DNA of 64,000 bases from Cupriavidus sp. WKF15. GTDB lineage: Bacteria; Pseudomonadota; Gammaproteobacteria; Burkholderiales; Burkholderiaceae. Of the stretch, positions 51,647 to 62,675 are shown in pieces. Position 1 is the first letter of the stretch; each line of letters opens with the position of its first letter. The notes under the pieces are model-generated. The model was not told the origin of the DNA, did no database searches, and saw nothing but the letters and a program-made list of their open reading frames with translations. Made by a program: the position numbers and the translations under genes. Location: the NCBI RefSeq assembly GCF_029278605.1, contig NZ_CP119572.1, positions 62,001 to 126,000 of the forward strand, given 5' to 3'.

Positions 51647-52717
51647 TCAGGGGTCGGGACTGGCGAGCCAGGAGTCTAGCTGGGCCATGGCGGCCACGCG
51701 GGCCACGGCATCGCCGCCGATCGTCACGCCGCGGCCGGCGCGCGATCCGCCCGGCCCGTCGCGGCGCACCTGCAATTCGCTGGTGCCGTCAAAGCCGTGA
51801 TATGCGCCAGGGTAGATCTCCAGCCGGAAACGTGCGTTCGGCTGGCGCGCCAGCACCGCGCTCTGCAGCATGGCGCAGCGCGTGGCGGGGGTCCAGTCGT
51901 CGGCGCCGCCGATCATCAGCAGCACCGGTGCGCGCAAGCGGAAATTGTGCTGCTGCACGGCCCGCTTGCAGGCGGGATAGAACGCCACGGCGCGTTCCAC
52001 TTGCGGCGTGTTGGCCGGCCACGGCCGGCTCGCATCGACGGTGGCCAGCACCGCCTGCGCACCGTTGGACCAGCCGAGCAGCACGATGCGCGCGGCATCG
52101 ATGCCGGGCTGACGCGCCACCCAGCGCAGCGCCGCCAGCGCATCGGCGCGGCGCAGGCGATCGTCCAGGCCACGCGCCTCGGGCGAATCGCCGCAGCCTT
52201 GCAGCCTGTCATGCGCGGACAGGCTGTCGGGCATCAGCACGGCGTAGCCGCGCTCGGCCAGCCACTGGGCGTACTCGCGATAACGCGGCTGCAGCGCGGA
52301 CGCGGCATCGCCGTCGCCGGCGTGGCCGGCTTCCACCCGCGTGGCCTCGGGGCGCGAGGCCGTCAGGCCGTTGCAGCCGTGCAGTGCGATCACCACGGGC
52401 AGAGCCTGGGTACGCGGCGTGCTGGCTTCGCGCGGCACGAACCAGTAGGCATTCAGCGCCGGCGCGCCCTGTTCGCCGGGGAGCTGCACGCGCAGTGCCG
52501 GCGTAGCCGGTCGCACGGCCGGCGCCGTGCGCGTGGTGGCGCCGGGGGCGAGCGCGGTGAGCGGGGCGGTATTGGCCGGCTGTACGAGTGCCGGTGTCGG
52601 CGGCGCGGGCGTGTGCGCGAGCACGGTCCCAGCCAGCAGCATGCCGGCCGCGCCGGCAACGCGCGTGGCGAGCCGGTGCAGACAATGCGGGCAGTTGCTG
52701 GCGGGCCTGGCGGTCAT
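51647..52717 (-). CDS. Exported alpha/beta hydrolase, dienelactone-hydrolase-like
   Basis: 356 residues. N-terminal hydrophobic segment (about 17-35) and a Pro/Thr/Ala-rich linker to about 75 suggest export. Alpha/beta hydrolase triad: S217 in GWSNGAQ, D274 in GGADDWTP, H307 in GAYHGFD; oxyanion turn ALHGCNG. DLH-like enzymes hydrolyse lactones or esters. It lies between gatB and the lipoprotein gene on the same strand, 11 bp after the latter, likely co-transcribed with gatCA. No functional link with tRNA amidation is apparent. Confidence 0.87.
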   Translation of the reverse strand: MTARPASNCPHCLHRLATRVAGAAGMLLAGTVLAHTPAPPTPALVQPANTAPLTALAPGATTRTAPAVRPATPALRVQLPGEQGAPALNAYWFVPREASTPRTQALPVVIALHGCNGLTASRPEATRVEAGHAGDGDAASALQPRYREYAQWLAERGYAVLMPDSLSAHDRLQGCGDSPEARGLDDRLRRADALAALRWVARQPGIDAARIVLLGWSNGAQAVLATVDASRPWPANTPQVERAVAFYPACKRAVQQHNFRLRAPVLLMIGGADDWTPATRCAMLQSAVLARQPNARFRLEIYPGAYHGFDGTSELQVRRDGPGGSRAGRGVTIGGDAVARVAAMAQLDSWLASPDP

Positions 52718-52728
52718 CGCGGGTGGCC

Positions 52729-53193
52729 TCAGCGGGTTTGCGCGCAGGCGCCGCTGCCCGGCTCGAACATCACCGGCCAGGCCTGTTCGTAGATCCCCGG
52801 CGTGCAGCGTTGCGCGCAGTTGGCGTGCGCGAGCGTGATGCGGCGCGGATCCTGCCAGACCATCAGCTTGCAGCCGCTGCCGTCATTGGCGCGCAGCTCG
52901 ATGTGCGGCTTCTTCTGGACCTGGCGGAAATCGGCCAGGTTGAAGGTGCACGAGCCGCGCTTGCCGACCCACAGCTTCCACGAGAGCTGCTGCACGCTGT
53001 TGTCCGACACGCGCAGCTGGGCGTCCTCGCGGAAGCCGTCTTCCTCGGTGCGGCGGCAGTCGCCGACGACGTCGATATCGCGGCTGGCGATGGGCGTCGG
53101 CTTGCCGATGATCGGCAACTGGATGCAGCCGGCCACCACCGCGGCCAGTGCCGCGGCGAGGATCAGGCGGAAGCCTTGCGCAAGCCGATTCAT
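52729..53193 (-). CDS. Small lipoprotein of unknown function
   Basis: 154 residues. Signal peptide with lipobox VAGC (Cys23). Mature part has six further Cys residues that could form disulfides (GDCRRTEED, GSCTFNL, GCKLMVW, ANCAQRCTPG, GACAQTR). The ATG at 53193 has AAGGGG 5 nt upstream; a GTG at 53199 is next to it. The start overlaps the gatA stop by a few bases, so translation is coupled. I do not recognise the family. It is conserved in style with YbaY/YscW-like small lipoproteins but that is not certain. Confidence 0.8.
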   Translation of the reverse strand: MNRLAQGFRLILAAALAAVVAGCIQLPIIGKPTPIASRDIDVVGDCRRTEEDGFREDAQLRVSDNSVQQLSWKLWVGKRGSCTFNLADFRQVQKKPHIELRANDGSGCKLMVWQDPRRITLAHANCAQRCTPGIYEQAWPVMFEPGSGACAQTR

Positions 53194-53195
53194 GC

Positions 53196-54701
53196 TCACC
53201 CCTTGGCGGGACGGCGCAGGTGCCAGTCAGTGGCCTGCTGGAACGCGTGCGCGGTCTGCAGCAGCTGCGCTTCGTCGAAGTAGTTGCCGATCAGCTGCAG
53301 GCCGACCGGCATATTGCCCTCGCCAAAGCCGCACGGCACGCTCATGCCAGGCAGGCCGGCCAGGCTGGTCGACAGCGTGAAGATGTCGGCCAGGTACATC
53401 TGCACCGGGTCGGAGCTCTTCTCGCCGAGCTTCCATGCCACCGTCGGTGCCACCGGGCCCATGATCACGTCGCACTGGGCGAAGGCACGCTGGAAGTCGT
53501 CGGCAATGATGCGGCGGATCTTCTGGGCCTGCAGGTAGTAGGCGTCGTAGTAGCCATGCGACAGCACGTAGGTGCCCACCATGATGCGGCGCTTGACCTC
53601 GGCGCCGAAGCCTTCGGCGCGGGACTTCTTGTACATGTCGAGCAGGTCGCGGTACTCGGCCGCGCGGTGGCCGTAGCGCACGCCGTCAAAGCGCGACAGG
53701 TTCGACGAAGCCTCGGCTGGTGCAATCACGTAATAAACGGGGATCGACAGCTCGGTCTTGGGCAGCGACACCTCCACCAGCGTGGCGCCGAGCTGCTCGT
53801 ACTGGCGCAGCGCGGCGCGCACGGTCTCTTCCACGTCGGGCGACAGGCCCTTGCCGAAGTATTCGCGCGGCAGGCCGATGCGCAGGCCGGCCAGGGGCTG
53901 GCTTTCGGTGGCGCCGGCGCGGGCACGGCCCAGGTGGCGCGTGAAGTCCTCGTCCACGCCGCCCTGCTCGGGCGGGATGCTGGTCGAATCCTTCGGGTCG
54001 AAGCCGGCCATGGCGTTGAGCAGCAGGGCGCAGTCCTCGGCGGTGTGAGCCATCGGGCCAGCCTGGTCCAGCGACGACGCGAACGCGATCATGCCGTAGC
54101 GCGACACGCGGCCATAGGTCGGCTTGATGCCGGTGATGCCCGAGAACGACGACGGCTGGCGGATCGAGCCGCCAGTGTCGGTGCCGGTGGCGGCCGGCGC
54201 CAGGCCCGCGGCCACGGCGGCGGCCGAGCCGCCCGACGAGCCGCCCGGCACGCGGTCGGTGTCCCACGGGTTGCGCACCGCGCCGAAGAAGGAGTTCTCG
54301 TTGGACGAGCCCATCGCAAACTCGTCCATATTGGTCTTGCCCAGCGTGACCATGCCGGCGGCGGCCATGCGCTCGACCACGGTGGCATCGAACGGGCTTT
54401 CATAGTTGGCCAGCATCTTCGAGCCGGCCGTCGAGCGCCAGCCGCGCGTGACGAACACGTCCTTGTGGGCCACGGGCACGCCCGTGAGCAGCGTCGCCTC
54501 GCCGCGCGCGCGGCGCGCGTCGGCTTCACGTGCCTGGGCCAGCGTGCGTTCGGCGTCGACATGGGTGAAGGCGTTCAGGGCGCCGGCCTGCTCGATGCGG
54601 GCCAGGTAGGTGCGGGCGAGTTCCTCGGCGGAGACGGTGCGCGCGGCCAGGGCATCGGCAAGCTGGCGCAGGGAGGTCACGGAATCAGCGGAAAAGGGCA
54701 T
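53196..54701 (-). CDS. gatA: Aspartyl/glutamyl-tRNA amidotransferase subunit A
   Basis: 501 residues, amidase-signature family. Catalytic Ser-cisSer-Lys triad: Lys in PVAHKDVF, the glycine-rich [22 protein letters not shown] stretch and nucleophile Ser in [10 protein letters not shown]. Releases ammonia from glutamine for GatB. The ATG at 54701 gives [18 protein letters not shown]. gatC lies 62 bp upstream on the same strand; downstream the lipoprotein gene overlaps its stop. Confidence 0.97.
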   Translation of the reverse strand: MPFSADSVTSLRQLADALAARTVSAEELARTYLARIEQAGALNAFTHVDAERTLAQAREADARRARGEATLLTGVPVAHKDVFVTRGWRSTAGSKMLANYESPFDATVVERMAAAGMVTLGKTNMDEFAMGSSNENSFFGAVRNPWDTDRVPGGSSGGSAAAVAAGLAPAATGTDTGGSIRQPSSFSGITGIKPTYGRVSRYGMIAFASSLDQAGPMAHTAEDCALLLNAMAGFDPKDSTSIPPEQGGVDEDFTRHLGRARAGATESQPLAGLRIGLPREYFGKGLSPDVEETVRAALRQYEQLGATLVEVSLPKTELSIPVYYVIAPAEASSNLSRFDGVRYGHRAAEYRDLLDMYKKSRAEGFGAEVKRRIMVGTYVLSHGYYDAYYLQAQKIRRIIADDFQRAFAQCDVIMGPVAPTVAWKLGEKSSDPVQMYLADIFTLSTSLAGLPGMSVPCGFGEGNMPVGLQLIGNYFDEAQLLQTAHAFQQATDWHLRRPAKG

Positions 54702-54763
54702 GACAGTCGGTTGGCATCAGGGGTGGCGTGCTTGGGTGCGGGCGCAGCGGGGCAGGGCGCCGG

Positions 54764-55063
54764 TCATTCAATGACCTTGGGCACCAGGTACAGGCCATTC
54801 TGGGTGGCCGGCGCGGGACGCTGGTAGTCGTCGCGGCGGTCGCTTTCGGTCACGGCGTCCTCACGCAGGCGCTGGGCCATCTCGCGCACGGTGGCCAGCG
54901 GGTGGGCCAGGGGCTCGATGCCGGTGGTGTCGACCGCCTGCATCTGCTCGACCAGCGAAAAGAAGTTATTGAGCTGCGCAAGCGTCTGGGAGGCCTCTTC
55001 ATCGCTGGTTTCGATGCGGGCCAGATGGGCGATGCGCTTGACGTCGGAAAGGTCGAGGGCCAT
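54764..55063 (-). CDS. gatC: Aspartyl/glutamyl-tRNA amidotransferase subunit C
   Basis: 99 residues, typical length. [17 protein letters not shown] start and the C-terminal YLVPKVIE motif are characteristic. GatC is a small belt subunit that stabilises the GatA-GatB complex. The ATG at 55063 is used; the frame reaches 55174 but the family starts here. First gene of the gat transcript, divergent from mreB; a TATAAT -10 at 55226-55221 is a likely promoter. Confidence 0.95.
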   Translation of the reverse strand: MALDLSDVKRIAHLARIETSDEEASQTLAQLNNFFSLVEQMQAVDTTGIEPLAHPLATVREMAQRLREDAVTESDRRDDYQRPAPATQNGLYLVPKVIE

Positions 55064-56732
<1,669 letters not shown>

Positions 56733-56804
56733 GCGCACAGGACTGCACGCGACGATGCGCCGCCTGCCGGATCTCGCGATCAGGGCTGCGGGGCAACGCC
56801 GCGC

Positions 56805-56824
56805 CCGCGGGAGCGCTCCCGCGG
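56805..56824. repeat. 20-bp perfect palindrome in the mreB-mreC gap
   Basis: A GC-only perfect palindrome centred on AGCGCT, 73 bp past the mreB stop. Directly before the terminator-like hairpin at 56830-56859; together they could form tandem stem-loops in the mreBCD mRNA. Confidence 0.5.
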
Positions 56825-56829
56825 CACCG

Positions 56830-56864
56830 ATTGCCGCCCCGGCACGCCGGGGCGGCAATGTCTT
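56830..56864 (+). terminator. Hairpin (attenuator-like) between mreB and mreC
   Basis: A perfect 13-bp stem (56830-56842 with 56847-56859) with a 4-nt loop and a short following T-stretch (GTCTTTG). It is suited to partial termination or to stabilising the mreB 3' end. Confidence 0.55.
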
Positions 56865-56913
56865 TGCGTCATCGCTTCCGTCTTCCCTCCCGTCAACGCC
56901 CGCGCCCGGCTAA

Positions 56914-57888
56914 ATGGATTACTCTCCACCGCCGCTTTTCAAGCAAGGGACTTCGGCCGTCGCACGCCTGGTCCTGTACGTGGCCATCGCGCTGGCGCTG
57001 CTGATCGTCGATGCGCGCTTCAATGCGCTCAGCATCGTGCGCCAGGTGGCCGCCACAGTCCTGATGCCCGTCGAGCGCGTCGTGCTGGTGCCGCGCGACG
57101 CGCTGCGCGCGGTGTTCGACTACGCACAGTCGTCCGCTTCGCTGGCCAGCGAGAACCGCGAACTGCGCCTGAGCGCCGTGCAGCAGGCCGAGGCCTCGGT
57201 GCGCCAGGCGCAGCTCGAGGCGGAGAACAACCAGTTGCGCAAGCTGCTGAGCCTGCAACAGGAGTCGGCCACGCCGGTCACGGCGGCGGAAATCCTCTAT
57301 GACGCGCGCGATCCGTACTCGCAGCGCATCGTTATCGACAAGGGTAGCCAGCACGGACTGCGCGCAGGCTATCCGGTGATCGACGAGCGCGGCGTGGTGG
57401 GGCAGGTGACGCGTGTCTCGCCGTTCCAGTCCGAAGTCACGCTGCTGACCGACAAGGACCAGGCGATTCCCGTGCAGGTGGTACGCAACGGCTTGCGCAG
57501 CGTTGCCTTCGGCGGCGCGCGCGCGGGCCAGCTCGACCTGCGCTTCATGGCCGCGGCGGCCGACCTGCAGCAGGGCGACCTGCTGGTGACGTCGGGGCTC
57601 GACGGCACGTATCCGCCCGGCCTGCCGGTGGCGAAGATCTCGCATATCGAGCGCAAGGCCGATACCGCATTCTCGCGCGTGTGGTGCGAACCCGTGGCGG
57701 GCGTGCGGGCGCACCGGCAATTGCTGGTGGTGCGCTACGACTCGGCCATGCCGCCGCGCGAGGCGGTCGAGGACAAGCCCGAGGCGCCCCTCAAGGGGGC
57801 CAGGTCAGCCGCTGCGCGTGCCGCGGCGGCCAGCGCAGCGGCGGCCAAGGCTGGCTCCGCCCCGGCTGCCAAGGAGGCTCAACAGTGA
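56914..57888 (+). CDS. mreC: Rod shape-determining protein MreC
   Basis: 324 residues. Single TM helix about 17-35, periplasmic coiled coil about 75-115 (SLASENRELRLSAVQQAEA...), then the double beta-barrel domain about 120-270 (ARDPYSQRIVIDKGSQHGL, GVVGQVTRVSPFQSEVTLLTD). C-terminal Ala/Lys/Pro-rich tail about 285-324. MreC links MreB to PBP2/RodA and activates PBP2. Its stop overlaps the mreD GTG (GTGA). Confidence 0.97.
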   Translation: MDYSPPPLFKQGTSAVARLVLYVAIALALLIVDARFNALSIVRQVAATVLMPVERVVLVPRDALRAVFDYAQSSASLASENRELRLSAVQQAEASVRQAQLEAENNQLRKLLSLQQESATPVTAAEILYDARDPYSQRIVIDKGSQHGLRAGYPVIDERGVVGQVTRVSPFQSEVTLLTDKDQAIPVQVVRNGLRSVAFGGARAGQLDLRFMAAAADLQQGDLLVTSGLDGTYPPGLPVAKISHIERKADTAFSRVWCEPVAGVRAHRQLLVVRYDSAMPPREAVEDKPEAPLKGARSAAARAAAASAAAAKAGSAPAAKEAQQ

Positions 57889-58397
57889 CCAATCCTCAGT
57901 ACCTGCTGCGCCCGGTGAACCCCGCGTTCATCGCGTTCAGCTTTGTCATCGCCTTCCTGTTCAACCTGATGCCGTGGGGCACCATCCTGTGGATTCCCGA
58001 CATGGTGGCGCTGGTGCTGGTGTTCTGGAACATCCACCAGCCGCGCAAGGTCGGCATGGGCGTGGCGTTCGCACTGGGCCTGCTGATGGACGTGCATGAC
58101 GCGCGCCTGCTCGGCGAGCACGCGGTGGCCTATACGCTGCTGGCCTATTTCGCCATTACGATCCACCGCCGCGTGCTGTGGTTCACGGTCTATACGCAGG
58201 CGCTGCACGTGCTGCCGCTGCTGTTCATCGCGCATGCGGTGCCCGTGGTGATCCGCCTGGCCATGGGCGCACCGCTGCCGGGCTGGCCGCTGCTGCTGGC
58301 GCCCGGCATCGAAGCCCTGCTCTGGCCGATGGCTACCGCCGTGCTGCTCGCACCGCAGCGCCGTTCGGTCGACGTGGACGAAACGCGTCCGATCTGA
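57885..58397 (+). CDS. mreD: Rod shape-determining membrane protein MreD
   Basis: 170 residues with five to six hydrophobic helices. GTG start (overlap GTGA with mreC) with AAGGAGG 7 nt upstream, so translation is coupled and efficient. Landmarks: NPAFIAFSFVIAFLFNLMPWG, GVAFALGLLMDVHDARLLGEHAVAYT. Part of the elongasome in the inner membrane. The open frame upstream of 57885 is a shadow of mreC. Confidence 0.96.
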   Translation: MTNPQYLLRPVNPAFIAFSFVIAFLFNLMPWGTILWIPDMVALVLVFWNIHQPRKVGMGVAFALGLLMDVHDARLLGEHAVAYTLLAYFAITIHRRVLWFTVYTQALHVLPLLFIAHAVPVVIRLAMGAPLPGWPLLLAPGIEALLWPMATAVLLAPQRRSVDVDETRPI

Positions 58398-58428
58398 CCG
58401 CGACCAACGTATCCAACCCGGCAGTACC

Positions 58429-60741
58429 ATGACCGAAATCCGCAACGTCGAACTGGAAATCGGCCGCTTCCGCCTCCGCGTGGCGGCCGCGGCGCTGTTC
58501 ACGGTGATCTGCTTCGGCCTGCTGTTCACGCGCTTCCTGTGGCTGCAGTGGTACAAGCACGACCAGTACTCGGCCAAGGCCGAGGACAACCGCATCTCGG
58601 TGGCGCCGATCGAGCCCAACCGCGGCATCATCATGGACCGCAACGGCATCGTGCTGGCGCGCAACTACTCCGCCTACACGCTCGAGATCACGCCGTCCAA
58701 GCTGACCGATACGCTGGACAACACCATCGAGGCGCTGTCGTCGCTGGTCGATATCCAGCCGCGCGACCGGCGCCGCTTCAAGCGCCTGATGGAGGAATCG
58801 CGCAGCTTCGAGAGCCTGCCGATCCGCAGCCAGCTCAGCGACGCGGAAGTGGCGCGCTTTTCCGCGCAGCGCTTCCGCTTCCCGGGCGTGGACGTGCGCG
58901 CGCGCCTGTTCCGGCAATATCCGCTGGGCGAGTCGGCCTCGCACGTGATCGGCTATCTCGGGCGCATCTCGCAGCGCGACCAGGAGCGCATCGAGGCCAT
59001 GGACGAGGCCAATGATGCGGACGGCGCGAAGTACGACCCGCGCAAGGACGCCGACAACTACAAGGGCTCCAACTACATCGGCAAGATTGGCCTGGAGCAG
59101 AGCTACGAAACCGAACTGCACGGGCTCACCGGCTTCGAGGAGGTCGAGGTGAGCGCGGGCGGCCGGCCCATCCGCACGCTGTCGACCTCGCCCGCCACGC
59201 CGGGCAACAACCTGATCCTGTCGCTCGATATCCGGCTGCAGCAACTGGCCGAAGAGTTGTTCGGCGACCGCCGCGGTGCGCTGGTGGCGATCGAGCCTTC
59301 CACGGGCGATATCCTGGCCTTCGTGTCCAAGCCGACCTTCGACCCGAACCTGTTCGTCGAGGGCATCGACAGCAACACCTGGAACGAGCTCAACAATTCG
59401 CCGGACAAGCCGCTGCTGAACCGCCCGCTTCGGGGTACGTATCCGCCCGGATCGACCTACAAGCCTTTCATGGCGCTGGCGGCGCTCACCACCGGCAAGC
59501 GCACCGCCGCCTGGGGCATGCATGACCCGGGCTCGTTCACGCTGGGCAACCATACCTTCCGCGACGACAAGCCGGGCGGCCACGGCTGGGTGGACATGCA
59601 GGCCTCGATCGTGCAGTCGTGCGACACCTACTACTATTCGCTGGCGCGCGACATGGGCGTCAATGCCATCCATGACTTCATGAAGCCGCTGGGCTTCGGC
59701 CAGATCACGGGCATCGACATCGAGGGCGAAAGCCGCGGCATCCTGCCGTCCCCCGAGTGGAAGCGCAAGACCTACCGCAAGCCCGAGCAGCAGAAGTGGT
59801 ATGACGGCGAGACCATTTCGCTGGGCATCGGCCAGGGCTACAACAGCTTCACGATCCTGCAGCTCGCCAATGCGATCTCGATCATCGTCAACAACGGCGC
59901 GGCGATGAAGCCGCACCTGGTCAAGGCCGTGGAGGACTCGGTCACGCGCAAGCGCACGCTGACCGTGCCCAAGGAAAGCTACCGCCTGGACTTCAAGCAG
60001 GCCGATATCGACGTGATCAAGCGCGCGATGGTCGCGGTGACGCACTCCGGCACGGCCGCGCGGGCATTTGCCGGCGCCGCCTACGAGTCCGCCGGCAAGA
60101 CCGGCACGGCCCAGACCTACACGCTCGGCAAGAACGAGAAGTACAACCACCACGCGCTGGATGAACGCAAGCGCGACCACTCGCTCTATACCGCGTTTGC
60201 GCCCGCAGACAACCCCAAGATCGCGCTTGCGCTGATCGTCGAGAACGCGGGCTTCGGCGCCGCGGTGGCGGCGCCGATCGCGCGCAAGGTGATGGACTAT
60301 TACCTGCTCGGCAAGTGGCCCGCCGAACTCGAGGCCTCGGCACCGCCGCCGGCCGAGCGCGCGCCGGTCGACACGGCCAGCGTCTTTACCACCGGCCAGA
60401 CGGCAAGCATTGCGAGCGCAACGGTCATGTCCGGCGGCGCCAGCGCCGTGGCGGCCAGCGCGGTGGGTGCGTCATCCGTGGCGTCGGCTTCGTCCGCGGT
60501 GGCGAGCGCTTCCGCGGTGGCGAGCGCCTCCGCGGCGGCCCCGACGCTTGACCCGGCCGCGATCCCGCCGGCTTCGGCGGTGCAGACGCTCGACGAGCGC
60601 ATGCTGCAGGCGCTGGGCCACAGCAAGCCGCGGCCCGCGGCACCCGCCTCCGTGCCGGCCGCCGCCAAGGCGCCCGCGCCCAAACCACGCGTCAAGCCCG
60701 TTGCCGCCACGGCGGCGACGGGCGCCGACGTCACCCGCTGA
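58429..60741 (+). CDS. mrdA: Penicillin-binding protein 2 (elongation-specific transpeptidase)
   Basis: 770 residues, longer than the usual about 630. N-terminal TM about 20-40, dimerisation/pedestal region, transpeptidase domain with S342-x-x-K345 (PPGSTYKPF), S397-C-D and K557-T-G (AGKTGTAQ). Residues about 640-770 are a low-complexity Ala/Ser/Pro tail (runs like SASSAVASASAVASASAA) ending in basic KPRVKP segments; the catalytic parts are intact. PBP2 crosslinks side-wall peptidoglycan with RodA as glycosyltransferase. 31 bp after mreD, 11 bp before rodA. Confidence 0.96.
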   Translation: MTEIRNVELEIGRFRLRVAAAALFTVICFGLLFTRFLWLQWYKHDQYSAKAEDNRISVAPIEPNRGIIMDRNGIVLARNYSAYTLEITPSKLTDTLDNTIEALSSLVDIQPRDRRRFKRLMEESRSFESLPIRSQLSDAEVARFSAQRFRFPGVDVRARLFRQYPLGESASHVIGYLGRISQRDQERIEAMDEANDADGAKYDPRKDADNYKGSNYIGKIGLEQSYETELHGLTGFEEVEVSAGGRPIRTLSTSPATPGNNLILSLDIRLQQLAEELFGDRRGALVAIEPSTGDILAFVSKPTFDPNLFVEGIDSNTWNELNNSPDKPLLNRPLRGTYPPGSTYKPFMALAALTTGKRTAAWGMHDPGSFTLGNHTFRDDKPGGHGWVDMQASIVQSCDTYYYSLARDMGVNAIHDFMKPLGFGQITGIDIEGESRGILPSPEWKRKTYRKPEQQKWYDGETISLGIGQGYNSFTILQLANAISIIVNNGAAMKPHLVKAVEDSVTRKRTLTVPKESYRLDFKQADIDVIKRAMVAVTHSGTAARAFAGAAYESAGKTGTAQTYTLGKNEKYNHHALDERKRDHSLYTAFAPADNPKIALALIVENAGFGAAVAAPIARKVMDYYLLGKWPAELEASAPPPAERAPVDTASVFTTGQTASIASATVMSGGASAVAASAVGASSVASASSAVASASAVASASAAAPTLDPAAIPPASAVQTLDERMLQALGHSKPRPAAPASVPAAAKAPAPKPRVKPVAATAATGADVTR

Positions 60742-60752
60742 AGGAGACGCGC

Positions 60753-61895
60753 ATGGACAAGCGTCGCGTCCTGTCGCTCATCAAGACGGCGTTCACCGGC
60801 TTCGACAAGCCGCTCGCGCTGATCGTGTTCCTGTTGTTCGCCACCGGTATCGTGGCCGTGTACTCGGCCGCCATCGACATGCCAGGCAAGGTCGAGGACC
60901 AGCTGCGCAACATCCTGTTGTCCTACGTGATCATGCTGGTGATCGCCTACCTGCCCACGCAGACGCTGATGCGGGTAGCGGTGCCGATCTATACCGTGGG
61001 CGTGGCGCTGCTGATCGCGGTGGCCATGTTCGGCCTGATCCGCAAGGGCGCGCGCCGCTGGCTCAACGTCGGCATGGTGATCCAGCCGTCCGAGATCATG
61101 AAGATCTCGATGCCGCTGATGCTGGCGTGGTATTTCCAGAAACGCGAGGGCGTGGTGCGATGGTACGACTTCGTGGTGGCGCTGGTGCTACTGCTGATCC
61201 CGGTCGGCCTGATCGCCAAGCAGCCTGACCTGGGCACCGCGCTGCTGGTGATGGCGGCTGGCATCTACGTGATCTACTTTGCCGGGCTGTCGTGGCGCAT
61301 CATCCTGCCGTTGCTGGGTGTGCTGGTGGTGGCGGTCTCGCTGCTGATTACGTTCCAGAACGATATCTGCGCGCCCGGCGTGAACTGGCCGATCCTGCAT
61401 GACTACCAGCAGCACCGCGTGTGTACGCTGCTCGATCCGACCACCGACCCGCTGGGCAAGGGCTTCCACACGATCCAGTCGATCATCGCGATCGGCTCGG
61501 GCGGGGTCGAAGGCAAGGGCTGGCTCAAGGGCACCCAGACCCACCTGGAGTTCATCCCGGAAAAGCACACCGACTTCATCTTCGCGGTGTATTCCGAGGA
61601 ATTCGGCCTGATCGGCAATGCCGTGCTGCTGGTGCTGTACCTGCTGCTGATCTTCCGCGGGCTGTTCATCGCGGCCAATGCGCCGACGCTGTTCTCGCGG
61701 CTGCTGGCCGGTTCGATCACGCTGATCTTCTTCACCTATGCCTTCGTCAACATGGGCATGGTGAGCGGCATCCTGCCCGTGGTGGGCGTGCCGCTGCCGC
61801 TGATGAGCTACGGCGGCACGGCGCTGGTGACGCTGGGCGCGGGCATCGGCATCCTGATGGCGATTTCCCGACAGAAACGGCTGATCCAGACGTAA
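60753..61895 (+). CDS. rodA: Peptidoglycan glycosyltransferase RodA (SEDS)
   Basis: 380 residues, ten hydrophobic helices. SEDS signature near the end: VVGVPLPLMSYGGTALVTL; EFIPEKHTDFIFAVYSEEFGLIG loop holds the conserved Asp/Glu of the catalytic region. RodA polymerises lipid II with PBP2 during elongation. GGAG sits 7 nt before the ATG. Last of the rod-shape genes; DUF484 follows after 83 bp. Confidence 0.97.
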   Translation: MDKRRVLSLIKTAFTGFDKPLALIVFLLFATGIVAVYSAAIDMPGKVEDQLRNILLSYVIMLVIAYLPTQTLMRVAVPIYTVGVALLIAVAMFGLIRKGARRWLNVGMVIQPSEIMKISMPLMLAWYFQKREGVVRWYDFVVALVLLLIPVGLIAKQPDLGTALLVMAAGIYVIYFAGLSWRIILPLLGVLVVAVSLLITFQNDICAPGVNWPILHDYQQHRVCTLLDPTTDPLGKGFHTIQSIIAIGSGGVEGKGWLKGTQTHLEFIPEKHTDFIFAVYSEEFGLIGNAVLLVLYLLLIFRGLFIAANAPTLFSRLLAGSITLIFFTYAFVNMGMVSGILPVVGVPLPLMSYGGTALVTLGAGIGILMAISRQKRLIQT

Positions 61896-61978
61896 TTGAG
61901 AGGGCGGATGGCAAGGGGCGGCGCGCATGCGCCCCGCTTTGCTAAACTGCCATGCAAAATTCTCTCGGTTCGAAGCCC

Positions 61979-62650
61979 ATGAACGCCCAAGACGTTGCCG
62001 CCTACCTGCAGAGCCATCCCGACTTCTTCGAAGACCATGCCGAGCTGCTGGCCACCGTGCAGCTGACCAGCCCGCACAGCCACCGCGCGGTGTCGCTGCA
62101 GGAACGGCAGATGGAAATCCTGCGTGAAAAGAACAAGGTGCTGGAACTGCGCCTGGCCGACCTGATGCGCCACGGGCACGACAACGACCGCACCCAGCAG
62201 CGCATGCACGCCTGGCAACTGCGCCTGATGGGCGAGCCGGACTCTCACGCGCTGCCCTATGCCGTACAGGATGGCCTGCAGCAGGTGTTCGACGTGCCCG
62301 CCGTGGCGCTCAAGCTGTGGAACGTGGCCGAACAGTATGCCCATATGGAAGTGGCGCAGGGTGGCAGCGATGACTTGCGGCTGTTCTCCGAAGGCCTGCG
62401 CGCACCATACTGCGGCGCCAACGCGGGTTTCGAGGCAGCCGGCCTGCTGGAACTCGACGAAGTTGCCTCTATCGCTATGGTGGCCTTGCGTCCGCCCGTG
62501 CGTACCGCCGGCGAGGTGCCGGGCGCGGCCTTCGGCCTGCTGGTGCTGGGCTCGCCCGACCCGCGTCGTTTCCTCGAAGGCATGGGCACGGCCTACCTGG
62601 CACAGATCGGCGAAGTGGCCGGCGCCGCGCTGAACCGCCTGCGCGACTGA
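61979..62650 (+). CDS. DUF484 family protein
   Basis: 223 residues. N-terminal helical part (QDVAAYLQSHPDFFEDHAELLATV, ERQMEILREKNKVLELRLADLM coiled coil) and a GAF-like C-terminal domain (about 90-220). DUF484 genes are typically found next to xerC and dapF in proteobacteria, as here. Function not established; regulatory sensing is suggested by the GAF fold. Either ATG at 61979 or 61952 is possible; neither has a good ribosome site. Confidence 0.9.
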   Translation: MNAQDVAAYLQSHPDFFEDHAELLATVQLTSPHSHRAVSLQERQMEILREKNKVLELRLADLMRHGHDNDRTQQRMHAWQLRLMGEPDSHALPYAVQDGLQQVFDVPAVALKLWNVAEQYAHMEVAQGGSDDLRLFSEGLRAPYCGANAGFEAAGLLELDEVASIAMVALRPPVRTAGEVPGAAFGLLVLGSPDPRRFLEGMGTAYLAQIGEVAGAALNRLRD

Positions 62651-62675
62651 TAGCCCGGTCCGGAGCCTGGCAGCC

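Noticed and set aside
58333..60180. 615-codon minus-strand frame opposite mrdA
   Set aside because: Shadow of mrdA; composition typical of antisense high-GC frames.
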